DNA from: Evansella sp. AB-P1
GTDB taxonomy: Bacteria; Bacillota; Bacilli; Bacillales; Salisediminibacteriaceae
Length of the DNA stretch: 64,000 bases
Assembly: GCF_029688925.1 (NCBI RefSeq)
Contig: NZ_JARUKY010000015.1
Location: 50,399-114,398 of the forward strand
Direction: 5' to 3'
The position numbers were made by a program, and so were the translations under genes. Below are positions 55,417 to 64,000 of the stretch, one piece after another; within the stretch, counting starts at the first letter, position 1, and each line of letters begins with the position of its first letter. Under the pieces are notes generated by a model, which was not told the origin of the DNA, searched no databases, and saw only the letters and a program-made list of their open reading frames with translations.

Positions 55417-57492
55417 TCATTTCTCCTCAAAATAATTTGCTTTATAGGTCGTTTTATTAATAAATTTATCAAAGACTAACAGCATCGCTGGTAAGAAACA
55501 AAGAACCATAAGAAAGGCAAGCAACGCCCCTCTACCTAAAAGTATTCCTATGGAGGATACAATTGGATTCGAGGAAGTGATCCATAAAATAAATCCTACA
55601 CTGGATAATATGGATGCTGAGACGAAAATGGAAAAGGTTTTTTCATCTATTGTTTTCTTAATTGCTCGTAATGCTGGCATTTCTTTCCGATGCTCATTAT
55701 ATGTTTCCGTAAATAGAATTCCGTAGTCTACTGTTGCTGCAAGCTGTACCGTGCTGATAATCAAGTACCCTACAAAAACAAGATCTGTATTGCTGAAATA
55801 CGGAACGGAAAGATTTATCCACACAGCTGATTGTATAGTCAACAATAGGACGACTGGAATAGATATTGACTTAAATGTAACAATTAAGACAATTGCAATA
55901 GCAACTACCGTCAAAATATTTACAACTGTGTTGTCTCTCGTTACTGTCTTTTTCATGTCATACAGGGTTACACTTTCACCAAGTGAGTACACGTCATCGC
56001 CATAATAGGAAGCGGCTATGCTTTGGACTGTTTCCACTAAAGCAAATGGTAAATCTCCTTCATTAGGAAGATCTGTATATAGAATAATTCGACTGTAATT
56101 TTCCGAAAAAAATTGGTCTCTAATGGATACATCCATGTATTCTGGAGGTATAACAGGACTTATTGCATCTACATAAGCGATCACGCTAGTTACATTTGTC
56201 AAATCTGTTAAGTCTTGAACAAGTTCCACCTCTTTAACTAGATCACCCTTAGGTACTAATAAAACAATAGGAGTAGATTCACCAAATGCATCTTCTATGA
56301 TCTTAAAATCAGCACCGGCTCTTGTATGCTCTGGTTGTTCACCAAGTCCATACGTAAAATTTGTGTTACTTTGTGCTAAAAAGCTTGGAATGAGAATGAC
56401 GAATACAATGATTAAGCTAGGTATTCTAATTTTTACAATTTTATTTCCTAATCCATTAAAATTACTAATCCATTGTTTATGCTCCGTTTTATCCATCCAT
56501 TTATAAAATAGGACAGTGAGTGCTGGTAAAAATACCATCACACTAATAAAGCTGAAAAGGATTCCTTTTACAAGGTTTACACCTAAATCAGCACCAATTC
56601 CAAATTTCATAAACGTAAGTGCGATAAAACCAAAGAAGGTTGTTGCCGCACTTGCAGTGATTGCAGGAAAGGATTTTTTCATAGCAAGCTGCATTGCTTC
56701 TTCTACGTTATCTGTTTTTTTACGATAATCTGAAAAACTGTGTAGAAGAAAAATTGCATAATCCAATGACACTGCTAATTGTAATATTGGTGCCACAGAC
56801 TGCGTAACGAAAGATATTTCTCCTATAAAAATATTAGTACCTAAGTTAATTAAGATAGAGACACCAATAGCAGTAAGGAAAAACACTGGTTCTACCCAGG
56901 ATGTAGTTGATATAACTAAAATGAAGATAATAATAGGTACGAGAAGGGCTGCAGCATACATAGCCTCTGTACCAGCCATTTTTTGTGAAACAGCTGTATC
57001 TAAAGCTTCTCCAGTCATGGCATTTTCTTCTCCAATAAGTTCGTAAATGGCATCCGTTACTTCAACCTCATCACCACTTCGGACACTAAAGGAAAACAGC
57101 GCATTCGAATCTTTGTAGTAAGATTCAATCACTTCCGTGTCTACCATTTCCAATGGTATTTTCAAATCAACGGCATCATCTAACCAGAGAACATCAAAAA
57201 CTCCATCAATGGCTGCAAGCCTCTCTTTAAAATCTAGTCCTTCTTGCACAGAAACATCGTGTATCATAACTCGATTATTTTGAACGGAACCGCTGAATTC
57301 CTCTTCTACTATATCCATTGCAATAGTAGAGGGAGCTTCCTCAGGTAAGTAGTCCACCATATTGTAGTTAATAGACACAAAAAGGAACGCAATGGAAGAA
57401 ATGATAGCTATTATCATAAATGTTATTACTATTGCTTTTTTATGTTTCATTATTCTTGCTGTTATGTCGATCAGAACCACACCCTCTTGCAT
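55417..57492 (-). CDS. MMPL/RND-family membrane transporter
   Basis: 691 aa in two similar halves, each with one helix, a large extracellular loop and a five-helix bundle. Sterol-sensing-like segments carry LAVSLDYAIFLLHSFSDYRK (~235-254) and LAATVDYGILFTETYNEHRK (~585-604). Family members export lipids or similar hydrophobic compounds (YdfJ, mycobacterial MmpL). Start choice is uncertain: the ATG used has a weak site; a Met 14 codons in is an alternative. It heads an operon with the heptad-repeat protein and faces a TetR regulator. Confidence 0.87.
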   Translation of the reverse strand: MQEGVVLIDITARIMKHKKAIVITFMIIAIISSIAFLFVSINYNMVDYLPEEAPSTIAMDIVEEEFSGSVQNNRVMIHDVSVQEGLDFKERLAAIDGVFDVLWLDDAVDLKIPLEMVDTEVIESYYKDSNALFSFSVRSGDEVEVTDAIYELIGEENAMTGEALDTAVSQKMAGTEAMYAAALLVPIIIFILVISTTSWVEPVFFLTAIGVSILINLGTNIFIGEISFVTQSVAPILQLAVSLDYAIFLLHSFSDYRKKTDNVEEAMQLAMKKSFPAITASAATTFFGFIALTFMKFGIGADLGVNLVKGILFSFISVMVFLPALTVLFYKWMDKTEHKQWISNFNGLGNKIVKIRIPSLIIVFVILIPSFLAQSNTNFTYGLGEQPEHTRAGADFKIIEDAFGESTPIVLLVPKGDLVKEVELVQDLTDLTNVTSVIAYVDAISPVIPPEYMDVSIRDQFFSENYSRIILYTDLPNEGDLPFALVETVQSIAASYYGDDVYSLGESVTLYDMKKTVTRDNTVVNILTVVAIAIVLIVTFKSISIPVVLLLTIQSAVWINLSVPYFSNTDLVFVGYLIISTVQLAATVDYGILFTETYNEHRKEMPALRAIKKTIDEKTFSIFVSASILSSVGFILWITSSNPIVSSIGILLGRGALLAFLMVLCFLPAMLLVFDKFINKTTYKANYFEEK

Positions 57493-57507
57493 TCAATCTA
57501 CTCTACA

Positions 57508-57601
57508 ATTATAATGACACCGTGTTGGATATTCAACAAACAGTTTATTATAATATGTTTAGTACCCAACAGTACAATCTAAAAATGTTGGATATCTACT
57601 A
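57508..57601. promoter_or_regulatory. Divergent promoters with three TetR operator sites
   Basis: TGTTGGATATTCAACA (57523-57538), TGTTTAGTACCCAACA (57556-57571) and TGTTGGATATCTACTA (57586-57601) share TGTTG...CAACA halves. For the transporter, TTGAAT and TATAAT (minus strand) are 17 nt apart and the first operator covers the -35 box. A plus-strand TATAAT at 57549 probably serves the tetR gene. Confidence 0.78.
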
Positions 57602-57620
57602 TAACGAAAGGGGAAATATC

Positions 57621-58193
57621 ATGTCATCTGAAAAAATGGATCGTCGGAAAAAATATACTCGCATGGTTCTAAAGGAAAGCTTAATGAAAATTTTGAAGGT
57701 AAAACCAATCTCATCAATTACAGTAAAGGAAATATGCGAAGTTGCAGATATTAATCGGTCTACATATTATTCTCACTTTCAAGATCAATATGACCTTTTA
57801 AAGCAAATTGAGGATGAATTCATTGAGGATATGAATATAACGCTGCATTCTTATGATAACAATAAAGATGAAGAAGCATTACAAATGATTGAGCAAATTC
57901 TCCTTTATGTTTCTAAGAATAGGGATATGTGTGAAACCTTATTTAGTGACCATGGGGATATTTCGTTTAAAAATAGAATTATGACCGTGGCATACAATCA
58001 TTCCGTAAAGAATTGGGTCTCTGAATCAAACATTCACAAAGACGTCTCTAAATACGGGAGCCTATTTGCTATAAGTGGATGTATTAGTGTAATCGAAAGC
58101 TGGCTAAGTAATGGAATGGACAAACCTCCAAAGGAAATGGCAAATATAATTTTCAACCTTACGAAGAACGGAATCGATTCTTTCAGTGAGTAA
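57621..58193 (+). CDS. TetR-family regulator of the MMPL operon
   Basis: 190 aa. N-terminal helix-turn-helix: RRKKYTRMVLKESLMKILKV, then SSITVKEICEVADINRSTYY (~29-48) and SHFQDQYDLLKQIEDEF. The rest is an all-helical ligand-binding domain of the TetR_C_33 style seen in Firmicutes. The ATG used follows AAAGGGG; the longer frame upstream overlaps the MMPL gene and its operators. It probably represses the divergent transporter operon. Confidence 0.88.
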   Translation: MSSEKMDRRKKYTRMVLKESLMKILKVKPISSITVKEICEVADINRSTYYSHFQDQYDLLKQIEDEFIEDMNITLHSYDNNKDEEALQMIEQILLYVSKNRDMCETLFSDHGDISFKNRIMTVAYNHSVKNWVSESNIHKDVSKYGSLFAISGCISVIESWLSNGMDKPPKEMANIIFNLTKNGIDSFSE

Positions 58194-58717
58194 CTACTAA
58201 TAAAAGATTCTAGTTAGGATAATGTAGAATTAGGAAGATTATAGATTCTTATACAGATATTTTATATTATATTTTACTATCCACTAAGTAGGTACAAATG
58301 ACTACAACATAGGAACTGTGACTATTTTTCGCCACAATTTTACATGAAATATTGAAATTTTATGTAAATTATGATAAATTTATAGAGATTTTATACTAAT
58401 CATTTTTCCCTACATATAATAAAAAGAACTTATCTAGTAAAAAATCAAAACGAGGACTATAAGTGAAAAAGAAACAACTGTATAAATATACTCATAATTA
58501 GTAATAGAGTTTATCTGTCATTTTATTTTCTATTTTCATTTTTATTTAAGCTATTATACTTATTGTCATAGTGTAAATACATATAAATAAAAGTGATAGG
58601 TCAACGTTTTAATAAGTGAGTATATGAACTGAAGGTTTCGTTTAATGTTTTTTATGATGATTTAGTCTTTCTATTTTTGTAGGGCGAATGAACATTATTA
58701 TATTAGGAGGAAGATAT
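58194..58717. other. Gene-free AT-rich spacer
   Basis: About 520 bp with no gene having a supported start. A weak hairpin (TTTTACAT...ATGTAAAA type) lies near 58340. A 12-codon frame at 58463 is too short to judge. Confidence 0.45.
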
Positions 58718-58990
58718 ATGTCTGAAAACACTCAAAAAATAGTTGTGCAGCAAGCACCTTCAAACGGATTGGCTACAGCAGGTTTAGTAATGGGTATTCT
58801 TGGAGTGGTTTTAAACCTTATTCCATTCATCCCCTATGTATTTGGAATTTTAGCAATCATTTTTGGTATCGTTGGAATGCTAGGTGAAGTTAAAAAAGGT
58901 GTTGCTAAAGCTGCTTTAATTCTTGGTATTATAACAATTGCACTTAAGTTCATGTTCTGGATAGGACTTGGATTCCTAGGAAGCCTATAA
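58718..58990 (+). CDS. DUF4190-type small membrane protein
   Basis: 90 aa with two membrane hairpins: NGLATAGLVMGILGVVLNLI, PYVFGILAIIFGIVGMLGEV and KGVAKAALILGIITIALKFM. The G-x-x-x-G-rich LAIIFGIVGM pattern is characteristic of DUF4190 proteins. Function unknown. The ATG behind TTAGGAGG is used; the longer frame starts 10 codons earlier without a site. Monocistronic, with terminator. Confidence 0.8.
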   Translation: MSENTQKIVVQQAPSNGLATAGLVMGILGVVLNLIPFIPYVFGILAIIFGIVGMLGEVKKGVAKAALILGIITIALKFMFWIGLGFLGSL

Positions 58991-58998
58991 GCAAAATG

Positions 58999-59038
58999 AA
59001 ACTCACTTATTACAAAGTAATGAGTGAGTTTTTTTTTG
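58999..59038 (+). terminator. Rho-independent terminator of the DUF4190 gene
   Basis: AAACTCACTTATTAC ... GTAATGAGTGAGTTT stem followed by nine Ts. Confidence 0.9.
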
Positions 59039-59316
59039 CATAGATTATTTTAAATAGCCCTTGAATAGGTTAACACCCTATTCATGTCTTCTTTCTTCCC
59101 CGTACTCAAGCAAATCTTTTCTTTAATACTTAGAATATCCCCATTTCTTCATCTCACGTATATTGATGCCTTTCATTAATTTTCCACTACTTTACTTTTT
59201 ATCCCCAATGTATAGGGCAATAAATTTCAGAAAATAATACATTTAGCATCGTCACTGGGGAATTTTAGAATTACCTACACCAGTTTTCATAAAATTAAGT
59301 GGAATGGGTGGTTGTT

Positions 59317-59841
59317 ATGTTAGCTGTACTTGTCGTTAGATTACTATTCCTTCTCCCATGGTTAACACTGGTTTTGATGAAGAAGGAAATAATAAAACGA
59401 TACACACCAGTTGCTACCTTTTCCGCCCTGTTATTTACATTGCATGGTGAAATGGCCTATACACAAGGTTGGTTGGAACAAAAAGTGACTATTACCGATT
59501 GGCTGATTACCTTCGTACCATTTACCTATGGCAGCTTTCTAGTAGGAACCATATGGATTTTTGCTCTTACCTATGGACGAATATGGCTTTATTTGATAGT
59601 GAATATTGCAGTTGATGCCTTTTTCGCATTTGGATTGCATCAATTTCTCATCGTTCCACTAGGAATTGTGAAAGATCTAAAGCACGGACCTTTCGAAGTG
59701 TTCATCGCTTTTGTCATAATGGCTGTCATTTTATATGTATACCAACTGTGGGTAGACGGTGCCCTCCTTTCTACAGAAATCACAGATAAAAAAAAGGGTA
59801 TCCGGGAACGTCTAATGTACATCATACGAGATTTTAAATAA
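59317..59841 (+). CDS. Hypothetical integral membrane protein (CBO0543-like)
   Basis: 174 aa with about five membrane helices, a short loop HGEMAYTQGWLEQKV near 50, and a basic C-terminal end (DKKKGIRERLMYIIRDF). The arrangement resembles CBO0543-type membrane proteins of spore-formers; this is a weak, by-eye match. The ATG is chosen because GGGTGG precedes it; a GTG six codons earlier has none. The 260 bp before it shows only a small hairpin (TGAATAGG...CCTATTCA) at about 59063-59084. Confidence 0.65.
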   Translation: MLAVLVVRLLFLLPWLTLVLMKKEIIKRYTPVATFSALLFTLHGEMAYTQGWLEQKVTITDWLITFVPFTYGSFLVGTIWIFALTYGRIWLYLIVNIAVDAFFAFGLHQFLIVPLGIVKDLKHGPFEVFIAFVIMAVILYVYQLWVDGALLSTEITDKKKGIRERLMYIIRDFK

Positions 59842-59892
59842 ATCTTTTCACACGTGGCTTTACTATATCTCTCCATGTGTTATCTTCTTTTT

Positions 59893-59979
59893 TTACAAAA
59901 TCCAGCCTGATCTAGTGAGACTTATAGCTGCCCACACCATTAATGACAAAAATAGGACAATCACGATTACTTTTTTCAT
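59893..59979 (-). CDS. Possible 28-aa membrane peptide
   Basis: ATG behind a very strong GGGGGGGTT site encodes MKKVIVIVLFLSLMVWAAIS followed by LTRSGWIL. It looks like a single-helix membrane miniprotein: two lysines, a 17-residue hydrophobic core and a short tail. It lies convergent to the membrane protein gene. No family recognised. Confidence 0.5.
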   Translation of the reverse strand: MKKVIVIVLFLSLMVWAAISLTRSGWIL

Positions 59980-60217
59980 AGTAACCCCCCCAGCAAGTAT
60001 TAATCGAAACTCTTACTTTCATTTACGATTACTTCTTTACGAAGTTTCAACCGTTTTAATATGAAAATTAGCAAGAATGGATTTTAACAATAATCCTTAA
60101 TACTTATATACCATTACCATTACCTTCATCAACACCATCAAAGGTTTCCAACTGATTACCTATCCGAAATTCAGTTTCTACATTCTGCCCTCTTCTCAAC
60201 TGTTTTCGACGGCAAAC

Positions 60218-60820
60218 TCATATATTCTCACCTTCAAAAAACAAAGGATAATCTGTATCAATGATTTTTAATACCTCATGTACTATTTTTATCCACTCAT
60301 GATCACTTGTCATTTCTGGATTTGGTTCGTCAGTATTCCATAATTTGTCGTATTCTAATAAAAGTCCCTCAATGTCAGAGAAAATGTTAGATATAAATTC
60401 TAAATAGTCTCTTTCACTCTCTGATAATGATTCAGAATGATTAGCTATGCTCCTTAGGGAATGTTCAACAGCATTTATAAATGATGTGCTGTTATGGTGT
60501 TGATAATAATAATCTTTATCTGAAAGGCTTCTAGCTGATGTTTCTAGATTAAAGAAGTTTTCTTTATAAGAAAATGCGTAACCAAGATTTTGTTTTGCAG
60601 CTATCCTTTCAGCAATATCATCTTCCTCAAGTATTATATTTACAGCTTCTTTAACCCTATAAAAATATAAATGTGTATTAATATAAGATTCTTGAAGATC
60701 ACTATCATATTCTTCTAAGCTACTTTTTTTATCAGTGAATAGATTAATAATAAAATATCCATTTATTAAAATACTTATGGCAGCAACTACTACAAAAAAA
60801 TATATTTTTTTACTATTAAT
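60218..60820 (-). pseudogene. Membrane-anchored hypothetical protein without a normal start codon
   Basis: An open frame of 200 codons with protein-like composition: one membrane helix (KKIYFFVVVAAISILINGYF) then a soluble helical domain (SLEEYDSDLQESYINTHLYF ... EWIKIVHEVLKIIDTDYPLF). No ATG, GTG or TTG occurs in frame near the beginning. Either translation starts at an ATT behind GGTGG, or a 1-nt slip in the A7/T7 runs at 60799-60806 cut it from a GTG in another frame. After its TGA the same frame stays open for 37 codons (to 60104). Probably a pseudogene or a sequencing-sensitive gene; function unknown. Confidence 0.55.
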
Positions 60821-61219
60821 ATTTCCACCACCCTTATTAAAGTTTTGACAATATCACCTTAGGAAATTAAATTTGAAATAGATAATAAAATTGTTTAACA
60901 AATACTAGGGTTTTATATCTTCCTCTTCTGTGATTACATAGGAGCATAAAATTCACTAAAACAAATAATTTTTAAAATTCACCCCTTTCCAATTAGTATA
61001 AATGTTCGTGATTTATAATGAAATAAAGAATGATGAAATTGACTCAAGTTTCAATTATTAGAACAATCTCTCTCTTATTATTATAATTATCAGAAATAAT
61101 TGTTAAATATGGGAAACTATATGGGTATTGATTTATATACAAAGATGGGCTGGTTCTCCCTTTGATTTACGGTATTGATAAAGAACCAGCAGATAGATTA
61201 TTTACTAATTTTTATCAAA
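60821..61219. other. Gene-free spacer containing a dispersed repeat
   Basis: No gene seen. It holds the second copy of the dispersed repeat (61.0 kb). Confidence 0.45.
60996..61046 (+). repeat. 52-nt dispersed repeat, copy 2 (other at 31.9 kb)
   Basis: GTATAAATGTTCGTGATTTA then TAATGAAATAAAGAATGATG and AAATTGACTCAA; near-identical to the first copy, with the same TATAAAT/ATTTATA inverted repeat. Confidence 0.7.
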
Positions 61220-61660
61220 CTATGAAAAAAATTGAATCCCCATATTTGCTAATATAGCTATGACAAACCCTGTCACCCCTACACTAATACCACTGTATAG
61301 CCATAATTGTACTCTGTTAAATTTCAAAGCCTTGGCTATTATTCCTATAACCCAAACACCGGTAATTGGAGTAAGAACCAATATGAAAAAAGCACCGTAC
61401 TTCTCCATTCGTATTCGCCATTTTCCTCTCAGAGACTTTTCACTAAATTTTTTCATAAACTTAAATTTCATTAGCCAAGTATAAAAAAAGTCAATCAACG
61501 GAATCACCATCCAATTGCCAAGTGATGCCCAAAGAAATGCATCAAACCAACTAAGCCCTACTGATAACCCTACAGGAACTGCAAGATATATTTCAAAATG
61601 TGGAAAAAAACCTGCAAACCATGTTGTAGCTGCTTTACTAATGTATTTTAATATCTCCAT
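61220..61660 (-). CDS. Small multidrug export-type membrane protein (PF06695-like)
   Basis: 146 aa with about four helices. The pattern FPHFEIYLAVPVGLSVGLSW near 22-41, then WASLGNWMVIPLIDFF, and MEKYGAFFILVLTPITGVWV is that of the Sm_multidrug_ex family. The real substrate is unknown. The start is the ATG behind AAAGGAG. It lies divergent from a TetR gene with operator-like repeats between them. Confidence 0.8.
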   Translation of the reverse strand: MEILKYISKAATTWFAGFFPHFEIYLAVPVGLSVGLSWFDAFLWASLGNWMVIPLIDFFYTWLMKFKFMKKFSEKSLRGKWRIRMEKYGAFFILVLTPITGVWVIGIIAKALKFNRVQLWLYSGISVGVTGFVIAILANMGIQFFS

Positions 61661-61777
61661 CAAACAATAACTCCTTTCAAATATAAATCTCAAAGTAAAC
61701 TATTTTCAAAACGTCATTACAATATAATTAATTAAAAGAAATATACATACTTCCTTTCTTTCAAAAGTTAATGTACA

Positions 61778-61844
61778 ATGAATTCATTACTGAACATTTT
61801 GTTCGATTTAATTGTAAATGATTTATAATATAGTAGTAAATCAT
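61778..61844. promoter_or_regulatory. Inverted repeats between exporter and TetR genes
   Basis: AATGAATTCATT (61778-61789), GAACATTTTGTTC (61792-61804) and ATGATTTA...TAAATCAT (61819-61844) are candidate operators in the shared promoter region. Which one binds the TetR protein is not clear. Confidence 0.55.
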
Positions 61845-61910
61845 CAAACTTAAAGAAATGTACGTTATGAAACAAATTACTGAAATTGTCCGAAATGAGG
61901 GAGGAGTATT

Positions 61911-62513
61911 ATGAAATCTAATGAATACGACAGAAGAGTATGGAAAACCCGTCAAGCTATCCACGATGCATTATCATCACTTATGGAGGAAAAAAAGTAC
62001 AGTAAAATTACTATTCAGGAAATTATTGATCGGGCTAATGTAGGAAGGTCAACCTTTTACTCACACTTCGCTACCAAGGATGAATTGCTGTTTAGCAGTG
62101 TAGAGGATTTATTGGAAATACTTAACCAATATATAAAGAGCTATATTGAACATGATGAGGAAAACCCAAGATTGATATCAGTAGTAGATTTTTTTGAACA
62201 TATACAGGAGAACAGCAAGATAATGAAAGGATTATTAAAATCAGAGGGGGGCGATTTGTTTTTTGAAAAAGTGGAAGCATACTGGAATGATGGAATTGAG
62301 GAATACCTTCAGTCGAAGCTACCTAAAGGAAAAGCACCCAAGGTACCTATAAAAATCTTGTCAAATCATATTTCCAGCACCTTGCTCAGCTTGTTAAAAT
62401 GGTGGGTTAAAAATGATATGTCCTATACTCCAATACAAATGGATCAATATTTTAGAGATTTAATAGACCCATGCATTGATTCGGTTGTTTCTAACCACTC
62501 TACAATGGATTAA
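61911..62513 (+). CDS. TetR-family transcriptional regulator
   Basis: 200 aa. Helix-turn-helix: WKTRQAIHDALSSLMEEKKY, then SKITIQEIIDRANVGRSTFY and SHFATKDELLFSSVEDLLEI; the C-terminal ligand domain is of the TetR_C_33 kind. GGGAGGAG precedes the ATG. It is divergent from the small multidrug-export gene, the usual layout of a local efflux repressor. Confidence 0.87.
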   Translation: MKSNEYDRRVWKTRQAIHDALSSLMEEKKYSKITIQEIIDRANVGRSTFYSHFATKDELLFSSVEDLLEILNQYIKSYIEHDEENPRLISVVDFFEHIQENSKIMKGLLKSEGGDLFFEKVEAYWNDGIEEYLQSKLPKGKAPKVPIKILSNHISSTLLSLLKWWVKNDMSYTPIQMDQYFRDLIDPCIDSVVSNHSTMD

Positions 62514-62735
62514 AAGAGTCTAAAGTTATTGATTATTACCGAACTTCCTAAACGAGAAAGCTCATCTCATATAGGGTGTGAAGAGTATCATCCTAATGAA
62601 TATTATGATTGAAATGTATAGTAAACCCTTTTTTATAAACACCTTTCTAAATGTAAATATATAAACTTGCCTATTAATAACTTCTCGAATCCTGTAAAAT
62701 GTAGAATAGGTATTTAGTGGAAGGGGTACATAAAA

Positions 62736-63779
62736 ATGGGTTCTAAATTAGTTGGAGAAATAGTTGAACAAGGTGAATTAGGTATGGGAGAAATAGACTT
62801 GACTAAGATCTCTTTAGATAATTTTGAACTTGAGAAGAAAAGGGTAAAGAATATAAGAGAAAAAACAGCTTTATTAATAGAATTAATTGATTCTGAAACA
62901 GATATTTTTTATGGTTTCTCGCCAAGACCAAAATTTGAAGTACTAGGGGGCCATAAGATTGCATTTAATAAAGGAGCTAATCTTAATGAAGTAAAGGTCA
63001 TGAATCTATATTTCAGGTTCCGTAAAGCTAACCTTGATGGCACTTCTTCAGCTATAATGTATAGGGACCTCGACGGTAATGAAATTATATTACTTTTACC
63101 TGATGATACTAAAAATAGGATAGAGCTAGAGTATAATAAATATGTAGATTACGCAAATAAACTAGTTTTTAGTAGTGATCCAATGATGTCAATGAACCCT
63201 GATGATCAAGATCATCTCATAGAAAATTTACGTTTACTCACTATTCCAGAACGTTGCGCACAATCCTTGATGCATGAGTATGGTCATGTATTACATTGGA
63301 GAATATTTGATCAATTAGATTTAAAGCAACGATCCCAGCAATATCAATGGTTTTATCAAAATGGTTATATTGACAATGTTGTAAAACGTTATCCTGGTTT
63401 TGAAAGTTTATCAGCAAATGATAGACTTTACATACTAAAAGAAAGTTTTGTGGAAGATTATCGTATTTATTTGAACTTTAATGCCATAAATGATATGTTT
63501 ATATTACCTAACGTAGTAAGTTTTGTTGGAGACTTTTTACATCCGGAACTAATATATGAAGGAGTGAGGATAATGGCTAAAATGATTGAAGGTATACAAG
63601 AAAAACAAGATATCCATCGTACTAATGATAATCATCAAGAGCCTAACAGACTCCATACTGCTGATATGGTTTGGGATCGTTTCCAGCGCCATGGTTTAGG
63701 TTCTCATATGAGTGAACAAAATCACACGAATACTATTAGTGAGTTTCAAAAAGTAGAAAAAATGAAAATCGGAAATTGA
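62736..63779 (+). CDS. Putative zinc metallopeptidase (HExxH)
   Basis: 347 aa, no signal peptide. SLMHEYGHVLHWRIF has HExxH at 180-184, and 52-56 residues later KESFVEDYRIYLNF offers Glu236 or Glu240 as third ligand, the spacing and context (E-x-F-x-E-D/A-x-x-x-Y) seen in gluzincins such as the anthrax lethal-factor-like group. The N-terminal ~170 residues match no family known to me. The start follows GGAAGGGG. It stands alone with a strong terminator. It could be a toxin, a stress protease or a phage remnant; this is open. Confidence 0.62.
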   Translation: MGSKLVGEIVEQGELGMGEIDLTKISLDNFELEKKRVKNIREKTALLIELIDSETDIFYGFSPRPKFEVLGGHKIAFNKGANLNEVKVMNLYFRFRKANLDGTSSAIMYRDLDGNEIILLLPDDTKNRIELEYNKYVDYANKLVFSSDPMMSMNPDDQDHLIENLRLLTIPERCAQSLMHEYGHVLHWRIFDQLDLKQRSQQYQWFYQNGYIDNVVKRYPGFESLSANDRLYILKESFVEDYRIYLNFNAINDMFILPNVVSFVGDFLHPELIYEGVRIMAKMIEGIQEKQDIHRTNDNHQEPNRLHTADMVWDRFQRHGLGSHMSEQNHTNTISEFQKVEKMKIGN

Positions 63780-63793
63780 CGATTTGTTAAGAT

Positions 63794-63829
63794 AAAAGAC
63801 TCTTGTAACAATTGTTACAAGAGTCTTTT
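63794..63829 (+). terminator. Rho-independent terminator of the metallopeptidase gene
   Basis: Perfect 16-bp stem AAAAGACTCTTGTAAC with an AATT loop, then T-rich sequence. Confidence 0.92.
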
Positions 63830-64000
63830 TTATTACCTCCACTTTCTATATATATGTTTTTCAAACAACCTGTATAGCAGAATACTTCCGGATTATCTCA
63901 ATGTTTTTTCCTTATTGCTGCTTCATAGTATAAAGTCTACTGTGCAGTAGCTGTTATACAAATAAATTAAATTCTTGAAGTCAAGTGGGACAAAGTCCCT

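Noticed and set aside
58463..58501. 12-codon frame MKKKQLYKYTHN behind GAGGAC
   Set aside because: Too short to separate from chance; GTG start and no partner gene close by.

Overview
The window reads as chromosomal DNA of an endospore-forming, AT-rich Gram-positive of the family Bacillaceae. The signs are two alpha/beta-type SASPs, CotF-like coat proteins, a YozQ/DUF4025 protein, a FadR-type fatty-acid operator, an S-box (SAM-I) leader, class D sortase, LtaS-type polymerase, AGGAGG ribosome sites and strong rho-independent terminators. The run gcvH - yusI - fadE - fadA - fadN - coat proteins matches the yus region of Bacillus subtilis in gene order. No genus or species is claimed.

Layout. 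0-10 kb: the start of an MFS transporter (cut by the left edge), a 93-aa hypothetical, gcvH, yusI, a 52-aa small protein, the beta-oxidation operon fadN-fadA-fadE behind a palindromic FadR box, then two spore coat proteins. 10-19 kb: an ICMT-like membrane methyltransferase, an ArsR regulator/MFS exporter pair with palindromic operators, an orphan SecY away from ribosomal genes, an aldo/keto reductase, and hom and metY behind a SAM-I riboswitch. 19-22.5 kb: a repeat-rich island interrupted by an IS4-family insertion sequence with target duplication. 22.7-31.6 kb: SASPs, an SGNH-like protein lacking catalytic residues, an LtaS-family enzyme, pirin, a glycosyltransferase, an NhaC antiporter and a divergent DUF1836 / hemolysin III pair. 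32-44 kb: a CwlO-like NlpC/P60 hydrolase, a MarR-RND (SwrC-like) operon, a PhoP/PhoR-type two-component system, a small alarmone synthetase, PadR-DUF2812 and MarR-GNAT. 44-58 kb: two paralogous YtbE reductases (one with its HxlR regulator), DUF3231, YibE/F, an M23 peptidase with an altered zinc motif, a Met-rich secreted peptide, a lone receiver, a sortase, and MMPL/heptad-repeat export genes with a divergent TetR. 58-64 kb: small membrane proteins, an open frame with no usual start codon, a small multidrug exporter with a divergent TetR, and a putative HExxH metallopeptidase.

The most unusual feature is a family of modular intergenic repeats. Every module is bounded by a box of about 55 nt (TTTTCAGGGTAGAC, then a short hairpin, then TTGCACCATGGGGGATGAAAAT). 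Cargo comes in three kinds: a 200-300 nt module (type I), tandem arrays of hairpins with an exact 52-nt period (type II), and a short CTTCTAGAACG module (type III). At least ten full or partial boxes and five array segments are visible. Base changes on the two sides of the box and array stems compensate each other, which argues that the folded form is under selection. Array sequence gives long false ORFs in all frames.

Many transporter or stress genes here sit beside their own regulator with visible palindromes: ArsR/MFS, DUF1836/hemolysin III, MarR/RND, PadR/DUF2812, HxlR/AKR and two TetR pairs. The window is therefore rich in self-contained sensor-effector cassettes.
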